64,000 bases of DNA from Bacteroidota bacterium (GTDB lineage: Bacteria; Bacteroidota; Bacteroidia; Chitinophagales; Chitinophagaceae), in contig VBAR01000003.1 of the NCBI GenBank assembly GCA_005882315.1, positions 711,640 to 775,639 of the forward strand. The letters run 5' to 3'. Position 1 is the stretch's first letter; every line of letters starts with the position of its first letter. This document shows positions 8,202-18,500 of this stretch, piece after piece. The position numbers and the translations under genes were made by a program. A model generated the notes under the pieces. It did no database searches. It saw only the letters and a list, made by a program, of their open reading frames with translations, and was not told where the DNA came from.

Positions 8202-9236
8202 TTATTTAAAGTTCTCCCCATCGACATCCCGGATAAATTGTATCACACCGCTCATAAAAATCTGCTGATCGTCGTACATAGCAAGATGACTACCGTTGGG
8301 GCAATAAAGATAACGTCCTTTCTGCACTAGTGTACTTTGTTCTTTCATTGCTTCAGGATCCATCGTGTCATGTTTAGCTCCGATCATCAGGGTAGGAATT
8401 TTTATCTCCTTCAGTCGGGCTTTCACATCCCAGTTAGCTAATCTTCCTGCAATACCAAATTCAGATGGGCCCTGCATCATTTTATAGATCTCATAATTCG
8501 TATGACTGAAAGAACGGGTTACCGGTTCAGGCCATTCTTTCAACCTGCATATATGTTCATTATAAAAATTAGGGGTCAATAATTCCATATATCTCGGACT
8601 TGTAAATTCACCTTTTGCCTCGATCGCTTTAATTTCTTCCACCACTTTCGGATCCATTTGTTTTGCCAGCACTTCAGAATATTTTCCATATTCGGGGCAG
8701 CTCGCCATCATATTGGCAACGATCAATGCTTTCATATTATCCTGGTATTTTAAAGCATAGCTCATACCCAAAATTCCTCCCCATGAATTACCGAGTATAT
8801 AAAAATTAGTTGCATCGGCGCCAATTGCTTTGCGTACCTGTTCTACTTCTTCTACAAAACGATCTGTTGTCCATAAACTGCTATCGGTTGGTTTATCCGA
8901 CCGATAAGACCCTAACTGATCATATTCATAAAACTCGATCCCTTCTTTCGGAAAGAAACTTTCAAAACATTCCATATACTCACCTGTGGCGGCAGGACCG
9001 CCATGCAGCAATAGAACTTTAATACGTGGATTATTGCCAAATCGTTTTGTCCAAACTTTAAAATCTCCAACAGGGGTTTGTATCGGGATCATTTTTATCC
9101 CGGCCATCTGAACGCCACTATCGCTATAATTGAAATAAGCGGATACCGGCTGGTTACCATCTTTGTTTGGCTTATTTGGTTGGTTACATGCAGAAACAAT
9201 GGATAGTACAATTATTACTGGCAACAATTTTCTCAT
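8202..9236 (-). CDS. S33-family peptidase (proline iminopeptidase-like) lipoprotein
   Basis: The ATG at 9236 gives 344 residues beginning with a lipoprotein signal peptide; the lipobox is VSAC with C17. A longer frame starts at 9323 but its extra 29 residues are not a plausible signal. The protein is an alpha/beta hydrolase: the HGGP oxyanion motif of proline iminopeptidases at 78-81, nucleophile S151 in GNSWGG, Asp in GAKHDTMDP, and His in NGSHLAMYDD. It would act at the membrane facing the periplasm or outside, removing N-terminal residues (often proline) from short peptides. The Nudix gene follows. Confidence 0.88.
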   Translation of the reverse strand: MRKLLPVIIVLSIVSACNQPNKPNKDGNQPVSAYFNYSDSGVQMAGIKMIPIQTPVGDFKVWTKRFGNNPRIKVLLLHGGPAATGEYMECFESFFPKEGIEFYEYDQLGSYRSDKPTDSSLWTTDRFVEEVEQVRKAIGADATNFYILGNSWGGILGMSYALKYQDNMKALIVANMMASCPEYGKYSEVLAKQMDPKVVEEIKAIEAKGEFTSPRYMELLTPNFYNEHICRLKEWPEPVTRSFSHTNYEIYKMMQGPSEFGIAGRLANWDVKARLKEIKIPTLMIGAKHDTMDPEAMKEQSTLVQKGRYLYCPNGSHLAMYDDQQIFMSGVIQFIRDVDGENFK

Positions 9237-9286
9237 AGCAATTATTTTACCCGAAAAGGTAATGAAATAATTCATATAGAATTTCA

Positions 9287-9380
9287 GGCCACAGAGAACC
9301 ACGAAGTGTAAAAAGAGTTGCACGGAGTTAAGGCAGCAATTCTCTGTGAAACTCCATTCCCTCTGGGGTTCTCTGTGGCC
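9287..9380. repeat. 14-bp inverted repeat flanking a 66-base insert
   Basis: GGCCACAGAGAACC at 9287-9300 and its perfect complement at 9367-9380 bound a 94-base element between two divergent genes. The interior also has partial copies of the same words (TTCTCTGTG at about 9340, ACGGAG). It may be a miniature inverted-repeat element or a long hairpin. Confidence 0.55.
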
Positions 9381-9448
9381 AATTACTTCAAACAGCAGGT
9401 TTGTAACTGAAAATTTGAGCTTAACTTGTCATTCTCAAAAATTATAAT

Positions 9449-11098
9449 ATGAGAATTTATATTACTGCTTTCCTGTTATTGTTTTTTGTTACTGTAAAAG
9501 CACAAACAAAGCAAGACACAATAAAATTATTACGCAGCACAGCAATGCTGTATGATCTTGAATATTCAGACTCAGAGGCCGATTCAATGATCGGCAATAT
9601 CCGTAACAACCTGCAACTGTACCAAGGCATGCATAAAACTTTACCGACAAACGACATCCCCTACCCTTTTGCATTCAGCCCTATACCTTTTGGAAATGAA
9701 ATAAAAAGAACAGCTCAAAAAGTTGAGCTTTCGATCCGCTATGGTGTGCAGGTTCCGAAAAACAAACCCGATCTCGCATTTTATTCTATTCCTGAATTAG
9801 CAGGATTGATCAAAGAGAAAAAAATAACATCACTCGAGTTGACAAAGTTTTTTATTGAACGTTTAAAAAAATGGGGTGATACATTGCAATGCGTTATCAC
9901 ATTAACTGAAGATACAGCAATAGCGCAGGCGATGCGTGCCGATGCTGAAATGAAAGCAGGAAAATATCGTGGCTTGTTGCATGGCATACCTTATGGGTTA
10001 AAAGATCTGTTTGCTGTGAGAGGATATAAAACTACCTGGGGCAGTACACCCTATAAAGACCAGTATGTGGATGAAGATGCATACGTGTATAAAAAATTAA
10101 GAGATGCCGGTGCCGTATTATGTGCAAAGCTTTCGATGGGTGCATTAGCACAAAACAATAAATGGTTTGGTGGTGAAACAAAAAATCCATGGAACCTGAA
10201 TGAAGGTTCAAGCGGTTCATCTGCCGGGTCTGCATCTGCAACTGCAGCCGGTTTGTTACCGTTTGCAATCGGAACAGAAACGTTGGGCTCAATCGTTTCT
10301 CCTTCCACAAGATGCGGGGTAACAGGTTTGCGACCAACATTTGGATCGATCAGCCGCAGCGGGGCAATGGTGCTTTGCTGGAGCCTCGATAAAGCAGGGC
10401 CTATTTGTCGCAGTGCTGAAGATGCCGCTATCGTTTTTAATTATATTAAAGGAACGGATGGTAAAGACCCCGGTGCAGTTGACAAACCTTTTAACTATAA
10501 TGGTGTGGCTGATTTTACAAAACTTAGAGTTGCTTATGCTGAAAATTATTTTAAAAGATTGCCTGCAGATGCAGCTCCTCAGAAAGTACTGGATGTTTAT
10601 CGTTCGATCGGTGCAAACCTGACCCCTGTTGAATTCCCGGATTCAGTTTTATATCCTGTAAATTTTATCAGCATCATTCTCGGTGCAGAAAGTGCAGCAG
10701 CATTTGATGAACTTACAAGAACAAATCGTGATGACCTGGTGGAAAGACAGGATCGTTTTTTCTGGCCTAATGGTTTTCGCAGCGGACAAATGATACCGGC
10801 CGTTGAGTATATTAATGCCAACCGCTACCGCTACCAGCTTTGTAAAGCATTTAATGAATTCATGAAAAATTATGATGTGGTGATCATTCCTACATTCTCA
10901 GGAAGACAACTGGCATTGACCAATCTTACCGGTCATCCGGTTGTTGTGATGCCGGTCGGGTTTAACCAAACCGGTTCTCCGCAAAGTATAACATTGATTG
11001 GAAATTTATATGATGAAGCCACTATCTTAGCCGCTGCGAAAGCATACCAGGATAAAACAGATTTTAATAAACAACATCCGGAGAAATTTAAAAACTAA
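9449..11098 (+). CDS. Secreted amidase, amidase-signature family
   Basis: A 549-residue protein with a signal peptide (cleavage near VKAQ, residues 17-19). The amidase-signature Ser-cisSer-Lys triad is visible: K185 in GIPYGLKDLF, the cis-Ser in GSSGSSAGSA (about 257-258), and nucleophile S281 in ETLGSIVSPSTRCG. The family is related to GatA but the signal peptide and the absence of gatC/gatB neighbours make a periplasmic or secreted amidase likely; the substrate is unknown. An amidohydrolase lipoprotein and an outer-membrane protein follow closely, and the three look like one operon. Confidence 0.9.
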   Translation: MRIYITAFLLLFFVTVKAQTKQDTIKLLRSTAMLYDLEYSDSEADSMIGNIRNNLQLYQGMHKTLPTNDIPYPFAFSPIPFGNEIKRTAQKVELSIRYGVQVPKNKPDLAFYSIPELAGLIKEKKITSLELTKFFIERLKKWGDTLQCVITLTEDTAIAQAMRADAEMKAGKYRGLLHGIPYGLKDLFAVRGYKTTWGSTPYKDQYVDEDAYVYKKLRDAGAVLCAKLSMGALAQNNKWFGGETKNPWNLNEGSSGSSAGSASATAAGLLPFAIGTETLGSIVSPSTRCGVTGLRPTFGSISRSGAMVLCWSLDKAGPICRSAEDAAIVFNYIKGTDGKDPGAVDKPFNYNGVADFTKLRVAYAENYFKRLPADAAPQKVLDVYRSIGANLTPVEFPDSVLYPVNFISIILGAESAAAFDELTRTNRDDLVERQDRFFWPNGFRSGQMIPAVEYINANRYRYQLCKAFNEFMKNYDVVIIPTFSGRQLALTNLTGHPVVVMPVGFNQTGSPQSITLIGNLYDEATILAAAKAYQDKTDFNKQHPEKFKN

Positions 11099-11126
11099 AA
11101 AACCACAACTAATAGGTTTTAAAAAG

Positions 11127-12767
11127 ATGATTATGAAAAAATTATTTACGGCGGCAATATTATTTGTTACACTTATTTCATGTTCTCAAAAAGAAAAAGC
11201 CGACTTGCTTGTATTCAATGCAACTATTTATATCGTTGATTCTGCTTTTTCCACAGCAGAAGCAATGGTGGTGAGTGCGGGTAAAATAATTGCTACTGGT
11301 AAAAAAGATGAACTGGAAAAATCGTATGATGCAAAGGAACAATTAGATGCACAAGGAAAATTCATCTATCCGGGTTTTATTGATGCACATGCCCACTTTA
11401 TGGGTTATGCTGAATCACTCACAAGAGCTAACCTTGTTGGCACTACCAGTTGGGAGGATGCGTTGGAAAAATTAAAAACATTTGCAGCAGATAATAAAGA
11501 AGGCTGGCTTGTTGGCCGCGGCTGGGATCAGAATGACTGGGCAATGAAAGAATTTCCAACTAATGATAAACTGAATGAACTATTTCCTGACCGGGCTGTA
11601 TTGCTCGTGAGAATAGATGGACATGCTGCCATTGCAAACATAAAAGCATTGGAAGAAGCAGGTGTAAAACCCGGCGATAAAATGACTGGTGGTGAAGTGG
11701 AAGTAAAAAATGGAAAGCTAACCGGTATTTTAATTGATAATGCTATTGATGTAGTGTCAGCCAAAATAAGCCGCAACTCAGAGGCGCAGATACTAAAAGC
11801 TGTTAAACAAGCCGAAGAAAACTGTTTTGCAGTTGGACTCACAACAATTGATGATTGCGGTTTAAGTGCTGCATCTGTAGAGAAAATAAAAACCCAGCAA
11901 AGCAAGGGTGAACTGAAAATGCGTTTGTATGTAATGCTGAGTGATGAACCATCCAATTATGATTACCTGGAAAAAAGCGGCGCTATAAAAACTGACCGGC
12001 TAAATGTAAGAAGCTTTAAAGTGTATGGCGATGGTGCACTCGGTTCAAGAGGTGCATGTTTATTGGAACCATACAGCGATAAACCTAAGCATTATGGATT
12101 TTTATTAAGTAATCCAGAACATTTTGATTCGGTGGCAAACCGCATTTACAATAAAGGTTTTCAAATGTGTACACATGCTATTGGCGATAGTGGCAACCGT
12201 ACTATTTTAAATATTTATGCTAAATATCTGAAAGGAAAAAATGATCTGCGCTGGCGGATTGAACATTCACAGGTAGTAAATAAAAATGATTTTAATTTGT
12301 TTGGAGCTAACTCTATCATTCCTTCTGTACAACCAACACATGCTACCAGCGATATGTACTGGGCCGGTGACAGGTTGGGTAGTGAAAGAGTAAAAGGAGC
12401 TTATGCATTTAAAGACCTGATGAAACAAAATGGATGGATACCACTCGGAACAGATTTTCCTGTTGAAGATATTTCCACTTTTAAAACTTTTTATGCAGCT
12501 GTGATACGCAAGGATGCAAAGGGCTGGCCGGAGAATGGTTACCAAATTGAAAATGCACTGAGCCGTGAAGAAACACTGCGTGGCATGACCATCTGGGCAG
12601 CCAAATCAAATTTTGAAGAGCATGAAAAAGGTTCTCTTGAAAAAGGAAAGTTTGCAGACTTTATAATATTGGATAAAGACCTGATGAAGGCCAATGAAAA
12701 AGAATTATTGGAAATAAAAGTGGTGAAGACTTTTTTAGGTGGCGAGAAGGTCTATGAAAAAAATTAA
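11127..12767 (+). CDS. YtcJ-like amidohydrolase lipoprotein
   Basis: A 546-residue (or 544 from the ATG at 11133) metal-dependent hydrolase of the Amidohydro_3/YtcJ type. A lipoprotein signal ends at LISC (C19). The metal-binding HxH motif is H88-A-H90 in GFIDAHAHF; later motifs include RIDGHAAIAN, YGDGALGSRGA, CTHAIGDSGNR with another metal His, and GTDFPVE near the C-terminus. It probably hydrolyses an amide or formamide-like compound at the cell surface or periplasm. Spacing to the amidase is 28 bases and to the D15-like gene 11 bases, which suggests a shared task with the amidase. Confidence 0.9.
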   Translation: MIMKKLFTAAILFVTLISCSQKEKADLLVFNATIYIVDSAFSTAEAMVVSAGKIIATGKKDELEKSYDAKEQLDAQGKFIYPGFIDAHAHFMGYAESLTRANLVGTTSWEDALEKLKTFAADNKEGWLVGRGWDQNDWAMKEFPTNDKLNELFPDRAVLLVRIDGHAAIANIKALEEAGVKPGDKMTGGEVEVKNGKLTGILIDNAIDVVSAKISRNSEAQILKAVKQAEENCFAVGLTTIDDCGLSAASVEKIKTQQSKGELKMRLYVMLSDEPSNYDYLEKSGAIKTDRLNVRSFKVYGDGALGSRGACLLEPYSDKPKHYGFLLSNPEHFDSVANRIYNKGFQMCTHAIGDSGNRTILNIYAKYLKGKNDLRWRIEHSQVVNKNDFNLFGANSIIPSVQPTHATSDMYWAGDRLGSERVKGAYAFKDLMKQNGWIPLGTDFPVEDISTFKTFYAAVIRKDAKGWPENGYQIENALSREETLRGMTIWAAKSNFEEHEKGSLEKGKFADFIILDKDLMKANEKELLEIKVVKTFLGGEKVYEKN

Positions 12768-12778
12768 ACCTATTCAGC

Positions 12779-13936
12779 ATGATCGTTGGCATAAAAAATA
12801 GCTTGCTATTTTTTATTACGTTATTTGGATGCTCATTCACATTTGCCCAAAAGAAGCATGTCTCGCTAAAAGATTCTTTGGACAAGAAATTTGATATGAG
12901 TGATTATCTTATCGATGCAAATGGTTTTATCCCAATTCCTTTGATCATTACAGAGCCGGCTGTCGGCGGATTCGGCGGGGCAATGATCCCGGTGTTTATA
13001 AACAAAAATCATCCTTACCAGGATTCAATAAAAGGACAACTGGTAACAACTCATGTAGCTCCGGATATAACTGGCGGCCTTGCATTATATACTGTTAACA
13101 ACACATGGGCCCTCGCTGCTTTTCGTTCTGGTATTCTTATCAAGAGCAGGATCAAATATGTGATTGGCGGTGCCTATGCTAATATAAATGTGTCATTTTA
13201 TAAAACTCTTTCTCAATTGGGTGAAAAAGAGTTGAAGTTTAATTTAAAAACTATGCCTCTTTTGCTGCAGGCAACTAAAAGAATTGGTTTTTCTCATTGG
13301 TATGCAGGGCTAAAATATCTTTTTGTTAAGGTTGATGCCAGTTATAAAGGAGATACGATTCTTAACTCAGTAGCAAAGTCATTGGAACTTGATCGGGTCG
13401 TAAGTCAATTGGGAGGGATCGTAGAATTGGATAGCAGGGATAATATTTTTACTCCTGACAAAGGAATAAAACTTCATACTGATGCTGTCATTTCCGACAA
13501 TTTTCTTGGAAGTGATTATGATTTTTGGAAACTGAACATGTACATGTATGCGTATACACCCGTTTCAAAAAAAATAGTAGCAGGGCTCCGGATTGACGGA
13601 CAACAGGTTCTTAATGACGCTCCGTTTTATATGCTTCCCTATATTACTATGCGTGGAATACCCGCATTACGTTACCAGGGCAATACAGCTCTTCTTTCAG
13701 AGATCGAAATGCGTTGGGATATTAAACCCCGCTGGAGTCTTATGGGGTTTTCCGGGGCAGGAAAAGCATTTAATGATTGGAATAAATTTGATGCTGCTGA
13801 TTGGGTATGGAGTTATGGAACCGGTTTTCGTTATTTGATAGCAAGAAAATTCAAATTGAGAGCAGGGATCGATGTAGCTCATGGTCCGGGTACATGGGCT
13901 TACTATATTGTATTTGGAAGTAATTGGGTCAAATAA
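12779..13936 (+). CDS. D15-like outer-membrane beta-barrel protein
   Basis: A 385-residue protein with a signal peptide ending near FTFAQ. The C-terminal half carries features of the bacterial surface antigen (D15/BamA-TamA) barrel: LDSRDNIFTPDKG, then alternating amphipathic strands with aromatic ends, and a final strand ending in FGSNWVK. There are no POTRA domains, so it is a barrel-only member, well short of BamA. It is the last gene of the amidase / amidohydrolase operon, closed by a strong terminator; it might let products or substrates of the two hydrolases across the outer membrane, but that is inference. Confidence 0.8.
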   Translation: MIVGIKNSLLFFITLFGCSFTFAQKKHVSLKDSLDKKFDMSDYLIDANGFIPIPLIITEPAVGGFGGAMIPVFINKNHPYQDSIKGQLVTTHVAPDITGGLALYTVNNTWALAAFRSGILIKSRIKYVIGGAYANINVSFYKTLSQLGEKELKFNLKTMPLLLQATKRIGFSHWYAGLKYLFVKVDASYKGDTILNSVAKSLELDRVVSQLGGIVELDSRDNIFTPDKGIKLHTDAVISDNFLGSDYDFWKLNMYMYAYTPVSKKIVAGLRIDGQQVLNDAPFYMLPYITMRGIPALRYQGNTALLSEIEMRWDIKPRWSLMGFSGAGKAFNDWNKFDAADWVWSYGTGFRYLIARKFKLRAGIDVAHGPGTWAYYIVFGSNWVK

Positions 13937-13953
13937 ATACAGACACCAAGAAT

Positions 13954-13987
13954 AAAAAAAGCAATCTTTAAAAGATTGCTTTTTTTT
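13954..13987 (+). terminator. Intrinsic terminator of the amidase operon
   Basis: An A-run, stem AGCAATCTTT paired with AAAGATTGCT (13960-13980), and a run of eight T. It is symmetric and may also stop transcripts from the opposite strand, where the deaminase gene ends. Confidence 0.9.
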
Positions 13988-14177
13988 GTGTGCCCGAGAC
14001 TGGAATCTTAAGCCCTTGATTTTGTGGATAAAATTATATCTGAGTGCCATTTTTTCGCCTGAAATAATTTCATGACCTGACAGTTTGAGGGTCGCTTACA
14101 ATGAAAGCAATGCAATTGACATTTGTCCCACATTAATTGGTCGCCTAGCCACCCGTTGATAGAAGGCGCAAAGTTCA

Positions 14178-15539
14178 TTATTGGTCTTTCTCATCTTTTC
14201 CGTCAATATCCATTTCGTCGTAAAAATCATCATCTGAACGCTCATCATTATTCCAGGCACCTTCAGAGCTTTTGTACGTTGTTTCAAATAGCAACCTGAC
14301 AATCGGAATCAATAGCTTCTTGTCACTTGCCGTGCTAACAAGTTGAAGCAATGATTGCGTCCATGCCCTGCCTTGTTCAGGAGTAAAGTTTAATTCGCAG
14401 ACATGATCGGAGTGATCATCTTTTTTTTGTTTTTCGGAAAAATATTGCAGGGTACCCTTGCAACCAGAGCAAGGACGGCGTGTGCCTATAATGTCTATCG
14501 TACAATCATCAAGTACGCGAGGGTTTTCCTCCTGCATAAACTCCAGCATTTTTATAAACTTCATCTCAGCGTGAAGGTTATTTTGGCCATGTACAATAAA
14601 AAAGGAGTTGCTTTTATTCTCGATAATATTCTTCAACGGATCACTCAAAAGTTCTTTTGTAGGTTTTCTGACCAGATCAAGTATCATTTTATTGTCATCC
14701 TGCATTGCATTCAAAATGTCATGAAGAAAATCACGTCCCTCGGTAAATTCGTCGTCGTCTTCAGGATAAAAATAAATCTCGGCCAATCGCTGCTGGAATC
14801 TTTTTATTCGGTCTTCCACAACACTGTTAGGGGCCAAACTTGAAAAGTCCTGTGTGAGTTCCTGAAGGATCTCATCCGGGGAGAGATCAAAAGTCGATTC
14901 AATATTATTAAGTGAGCGTCTGCTATTGCTAGCAATGAAAAATTTTTCTTCCCCATTCTTATTTCGGAGACGCATTAGCTGAAACTCTACAGGCAGTTTA
15001 TTTTTCTGATCATTTGTTCCGGACAAATAATAAAAGTTAGTAATGAGATGACGCATTGATTGTATATCCCTTCGTCCTGAGAAATCTGTTGGTTCGGTTG
15101 TCTTAACAGTTGCTGCATATCCTCCTCGTTCATCTCCGGTTATTTTTCCGGCTTTTTTAAGATCTCTCAGGATTTTATCCATCGCAAGCATATTCTTCGC
15201 TTCGGTTATGCGTAGGATATCTGCATCATCCAATCTTTCAAGTCCGGGCTCTTTTATTTTCAGCTGATCATTGGCCTGGGTATCATCGATCCGGGGTCTT
15301 TTAGTCGAGGTACTTTTATCGTCTGCATCTTCCTGATCTCGTTTTCTTTTCTCTCCCTGCTTTTCTTTTCCTTTTTCGTCTTTTTTCTTTTTGGCCTCAT
15401 AGGATGTTTTAATGTCGTCATCTTTCGCAGTTTTTGGCGCAGTAGTGTTCTTGGTTTTAGCGTCAATGATCGTCTGTCCCTGGGCATGGAAACAGAGCAT
15501 AACGATCACACACAAAAATGCTATTATCGTAAATTTCAT
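14178..15539 (-). CDS. Secreted protein with a deaminase-type (HAE/PCxxC) domain
   Basis: A 453-residue protein. Residues 1-22 are a signal peptide (cleavage near AQGQ). Residues 30-100 are low-complexity, highly charged Lys/Glu/Asp sequence with two basic clusters, KRKR (64-67) and KRPR (80-83). The C-terminal half has the zinc-site motifs of the cytidine-deaminase superfamily: H323-A-E325 and P356-C357-x2-C360, spaced as in deaminase toxins. The middle region (150-310) is not recognised. An acidic tail ends the protein. The start ATG overlaps the MACPF gene stop (ATGA), so the two are made together. I infer an exported effector that deaminates a nucleic acid or nucleotide; the exact subfamily is not identified. 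No immunity gene lies next to it. Confidence 0.75.
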   Translation of the reverse strand: MKFTIIAFLCVIVMLCFHAQGQTIIDAKTKNTTAPKTAKDDDIKTSYEAKKKKDEKGKEKQGEKRKRDQEDADDKSTSTKRPRIDDTQANDQLKIKEPGLERLDDADILRITEAKNMLAMDKILRDLKKAGKITGDERGGYAATVKTTEPTDFSGRRDIQSMRHLITNFYYLSGTNDQKNKLPVEFQLMRLRNKNGEEKFFIASNSRRSLNNIESTFDLSPDEILQELTQDFSSLAPNSVVEDRIKRFQQRLAEIYFYPEDDDEFTEGRDFLHDILNAMQDDNKMILDLVRKPTKELLSDPLKNIIENKSNSFFIVHGQNNLHAEMKFIKMLEFMQEENPRVLDDCTIDIIGTRRPCSGCKGTLQYFSEKQKKDDHSDHVCELNFTPEQGRAWTQSLLQLVSTASDKKLLIPIVRLLFETTYKSSEGAWNNDERSDDDFYDEMDIDGKDEKDQ

Positions 15540-18500
15540 TTTCTAAGAGTTTTATAAGTACGGTTATTGTAACCTTCAAAGTAAATTATCACTTTCATTT
15601 GCGGGTCCCAACAGGCGGGATTATATGGATAATTTGGGGTACGAACTCCATACTTGTAAGCATAGGTGTATATGTTCTTTGATCCGAAAGGAAGGATTAA
15701 CAATGTATCAGCCTTATCCATTTCGAATTCCACCGTATCATTTTTGTTAGTTAGATAGCCAATATGGTATCCTGAGCCCATTTCCAAGGGGTGGGATAAT
15801 TCAACTGTTAATATTGTGCTGTCAATCACAGGACATGGAATTAAACTGTCCTTAAAAATGCCTTTGTTAAGGATTGTTTGTTCTAATGCGCCTCGCATGG
15901 AGGACCAAATGGCGGGGTCATCAAAAAATGTTGGACTAAACAGATCCCAAATTGGACGAAGGTCCATGAGAATCGGAACCTCTTCTCCCTGTTGCAATGA
16001 CCAGGATTGACCGGTAGACATGCTTCCGCCAAAGGTGCCAAATCTCACATGTTGTGCATCAGTTGTTTTGCTGCCTGATGTAGAAAACTGTTGAGAATAA
16101 CCAATGGAACCGCCTAACGAGAGACCTTCGATTATGCCTTCTGCTTTCGCTTCTATAGCCAGGGACCTGGACTGGGCGCTGTCACGATCGGTAAATTTTG
16201 AAGTTACTTCCAGGAATGCCATGCCACCATAAGTGATAGCATACGCATAATGCGTACCGAACTCTTTAACGAATCCCCAATAGTCGGGGATCAGTCCATT
16301 GACAAAATCATTGCGAAGCCTGCTGACAGCATTCCTGAATCCGTTCGATAGTAGCATTGTGCCCTTATCAAGTACAAGGGCATATTTCCCCACTACAGTT
16401 CTTGCAACAGATTTTGAATAACCTCCGCTAAATGCCTGGCTTTGTTCCTGCTGATACCGCACATTTTCTGAAAAAGAAAATACCTCAGGTACCCCCACAT
16501 TGGCGCCGACATTAATTCCCCAGCCATTAGAATATTCCATTGTAGAATCTGCCGTAAAAGATTTCATTTTCTCAATACCTACATTATCGTTGCGATATAA
16601 TAATCCACTGGGAACGATAATACGGTTATCGGTGGTATAATAATCGTAGCTGCCTTCTTTCGGGTAGGCAAAGATCTCTTTAAAACTATAAATATCTTTT
16701 TGAAAGTTGGTGGGATCCATTGTCAGGATATTATAGCCAACAAAATTGGCTTTGCTCAGTGCGGGTCGTTGATCCTGACTGAATGTGCCTCCCCATGCGA
16801 TCTTATCTCCAAATGAAGATTCCTTCACCTGAGGTCTTACCAGTTGCAAGGGCAAACTTGCAATGTTGATATCCTGCGGATAAATGGTGACTCCCGTTTG
16901 GTTGGCCGTCACAGTTGCATTACCATCGATATATGCCCAGTCTTCATTAGTAAATCGTTTTATTAATGAAGAATCGGATGCACTGAGCTCGGTTTTCTTT
17001 TTGAAAGTGGAAAACTTGCTTTTGGTCATTGTGAAAAAACTGTTCGCACTGTCAGCGCTATTGTCCACATACAAAATATACACTGAATCCTGGATCATAT
17101 CCATAATGGTATACACGGGAGCTGCTGAATAGTTGCCATGGACATTTGCGAAGTGGGAAGTATCACTTATTTCTATTCGTTTAGGTGGTGTTTGTCCTTC
17201 TGCCAGCCAATGACCAGATGCACTGATTCGATTGAGCATTGTAAAGTCATCGACGGCATAGATATCATTTGAGTATAGAAAGGCAATTGAATTCAACATA
17301 CTGTCCTGCCTGAGGATAAAACCGCGGAAATCTGAGTAACGTGGTATGTCGATACAAAAAGTCTGTTGAAGCCCTCCCGGTTTACCACTACAAATAACTA
17401 TCGTATCATTTGAACTTGTTACAAAATTGAGTGCAATGATATGGCTACCATTATAGGTGCCAAACATCCGCCTGATCGAGCGATCTTTTATCGGCAACGA
17501 ATCGATCGTGGTTGCTGGCGGCAGTGAAGGATTTTTCATAAAATCACGAAAACGGCCTGAGACGATCGGGAAATTTGTTGTATCAAAACCACTTGTGATA
17601 AAAATATTTTTTGATATTGCTTGCGTATATGCAAAGGAGGTATCGCTTAAAGACCCATTTTTTGTTTTTGCGAGTATAGGTATAAGAGGCCCTGCCCCCA
17701 TCGGATTTTTGTTGATCAGCAATGAAACAATCTCAGTGGATAAATGTGACTTAGTGTCGTCATTCATATAAACGTAATAGTTGCCGTGTGCCACACCGGC
17801 ATAAGGAGTAACAGAGATATCCGGGCTTGTGTAAAAAAAAGATTCCGTTTCAGAAGTAAAAAAGGAATAACCATTCAAGCCGGTGAATAATGAATCGTCG
17901 GCAACAATGCCTTTACGTGGCGCTCCATAATTCAATGACGTTTTTTGCATTTCCGGCACTGTTAGTTTTTTATGCCATAACCGCAATGTTGCTATGCTGA
18001 ACTGCAAATCTTCATTCTCTTCATCACCAATACGAAGTTCGTTCTTGAAATCATAGCGTGGACCATACCTTACTTTTGCCAACGATGACTTAGGTGTTAT
18101 TTTTTTCTGGTCACAATAAAAATCTGTACGATCCTTTTGTGTTACAAATACTAACTGGTGAAAATTTGCATCCTTGTATGGTAAAAACCAGGCTGCAGTG
18201 GTGATTCCATTTGAAAAATGAATAGTACTCAGATCAGATTTTATTGAAACACTGTATTGTTGTTGTACGTCATTACCATTTAGAAGAATTGTATAAACTG
18301 ATTTTTTAACGCTTGAGAGGTTTTTGAATGATGCTATAATTTCAATAGTTCCTTCGAGTCCCGTCTTTAATCTTAGGTCCGGCGAAAAAACGATCACAGC
18401 ACCACTGTCCAACACAACAGGTTTGTATTTTTGGTTTTGTGCCTTCGCATGCATGCAAGCCAGACAAAGGAAGAAAAATAAAAATAATTTTGTAAAGAAG

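Noticed and set aside
8202..9323. Start of the S33 peptidase at 9323
   Set aside because: The extra 29 residues are not a signal peptide, whereas the ATG at 9236 gives a good lipoprotein signal with lipobox VSAC.
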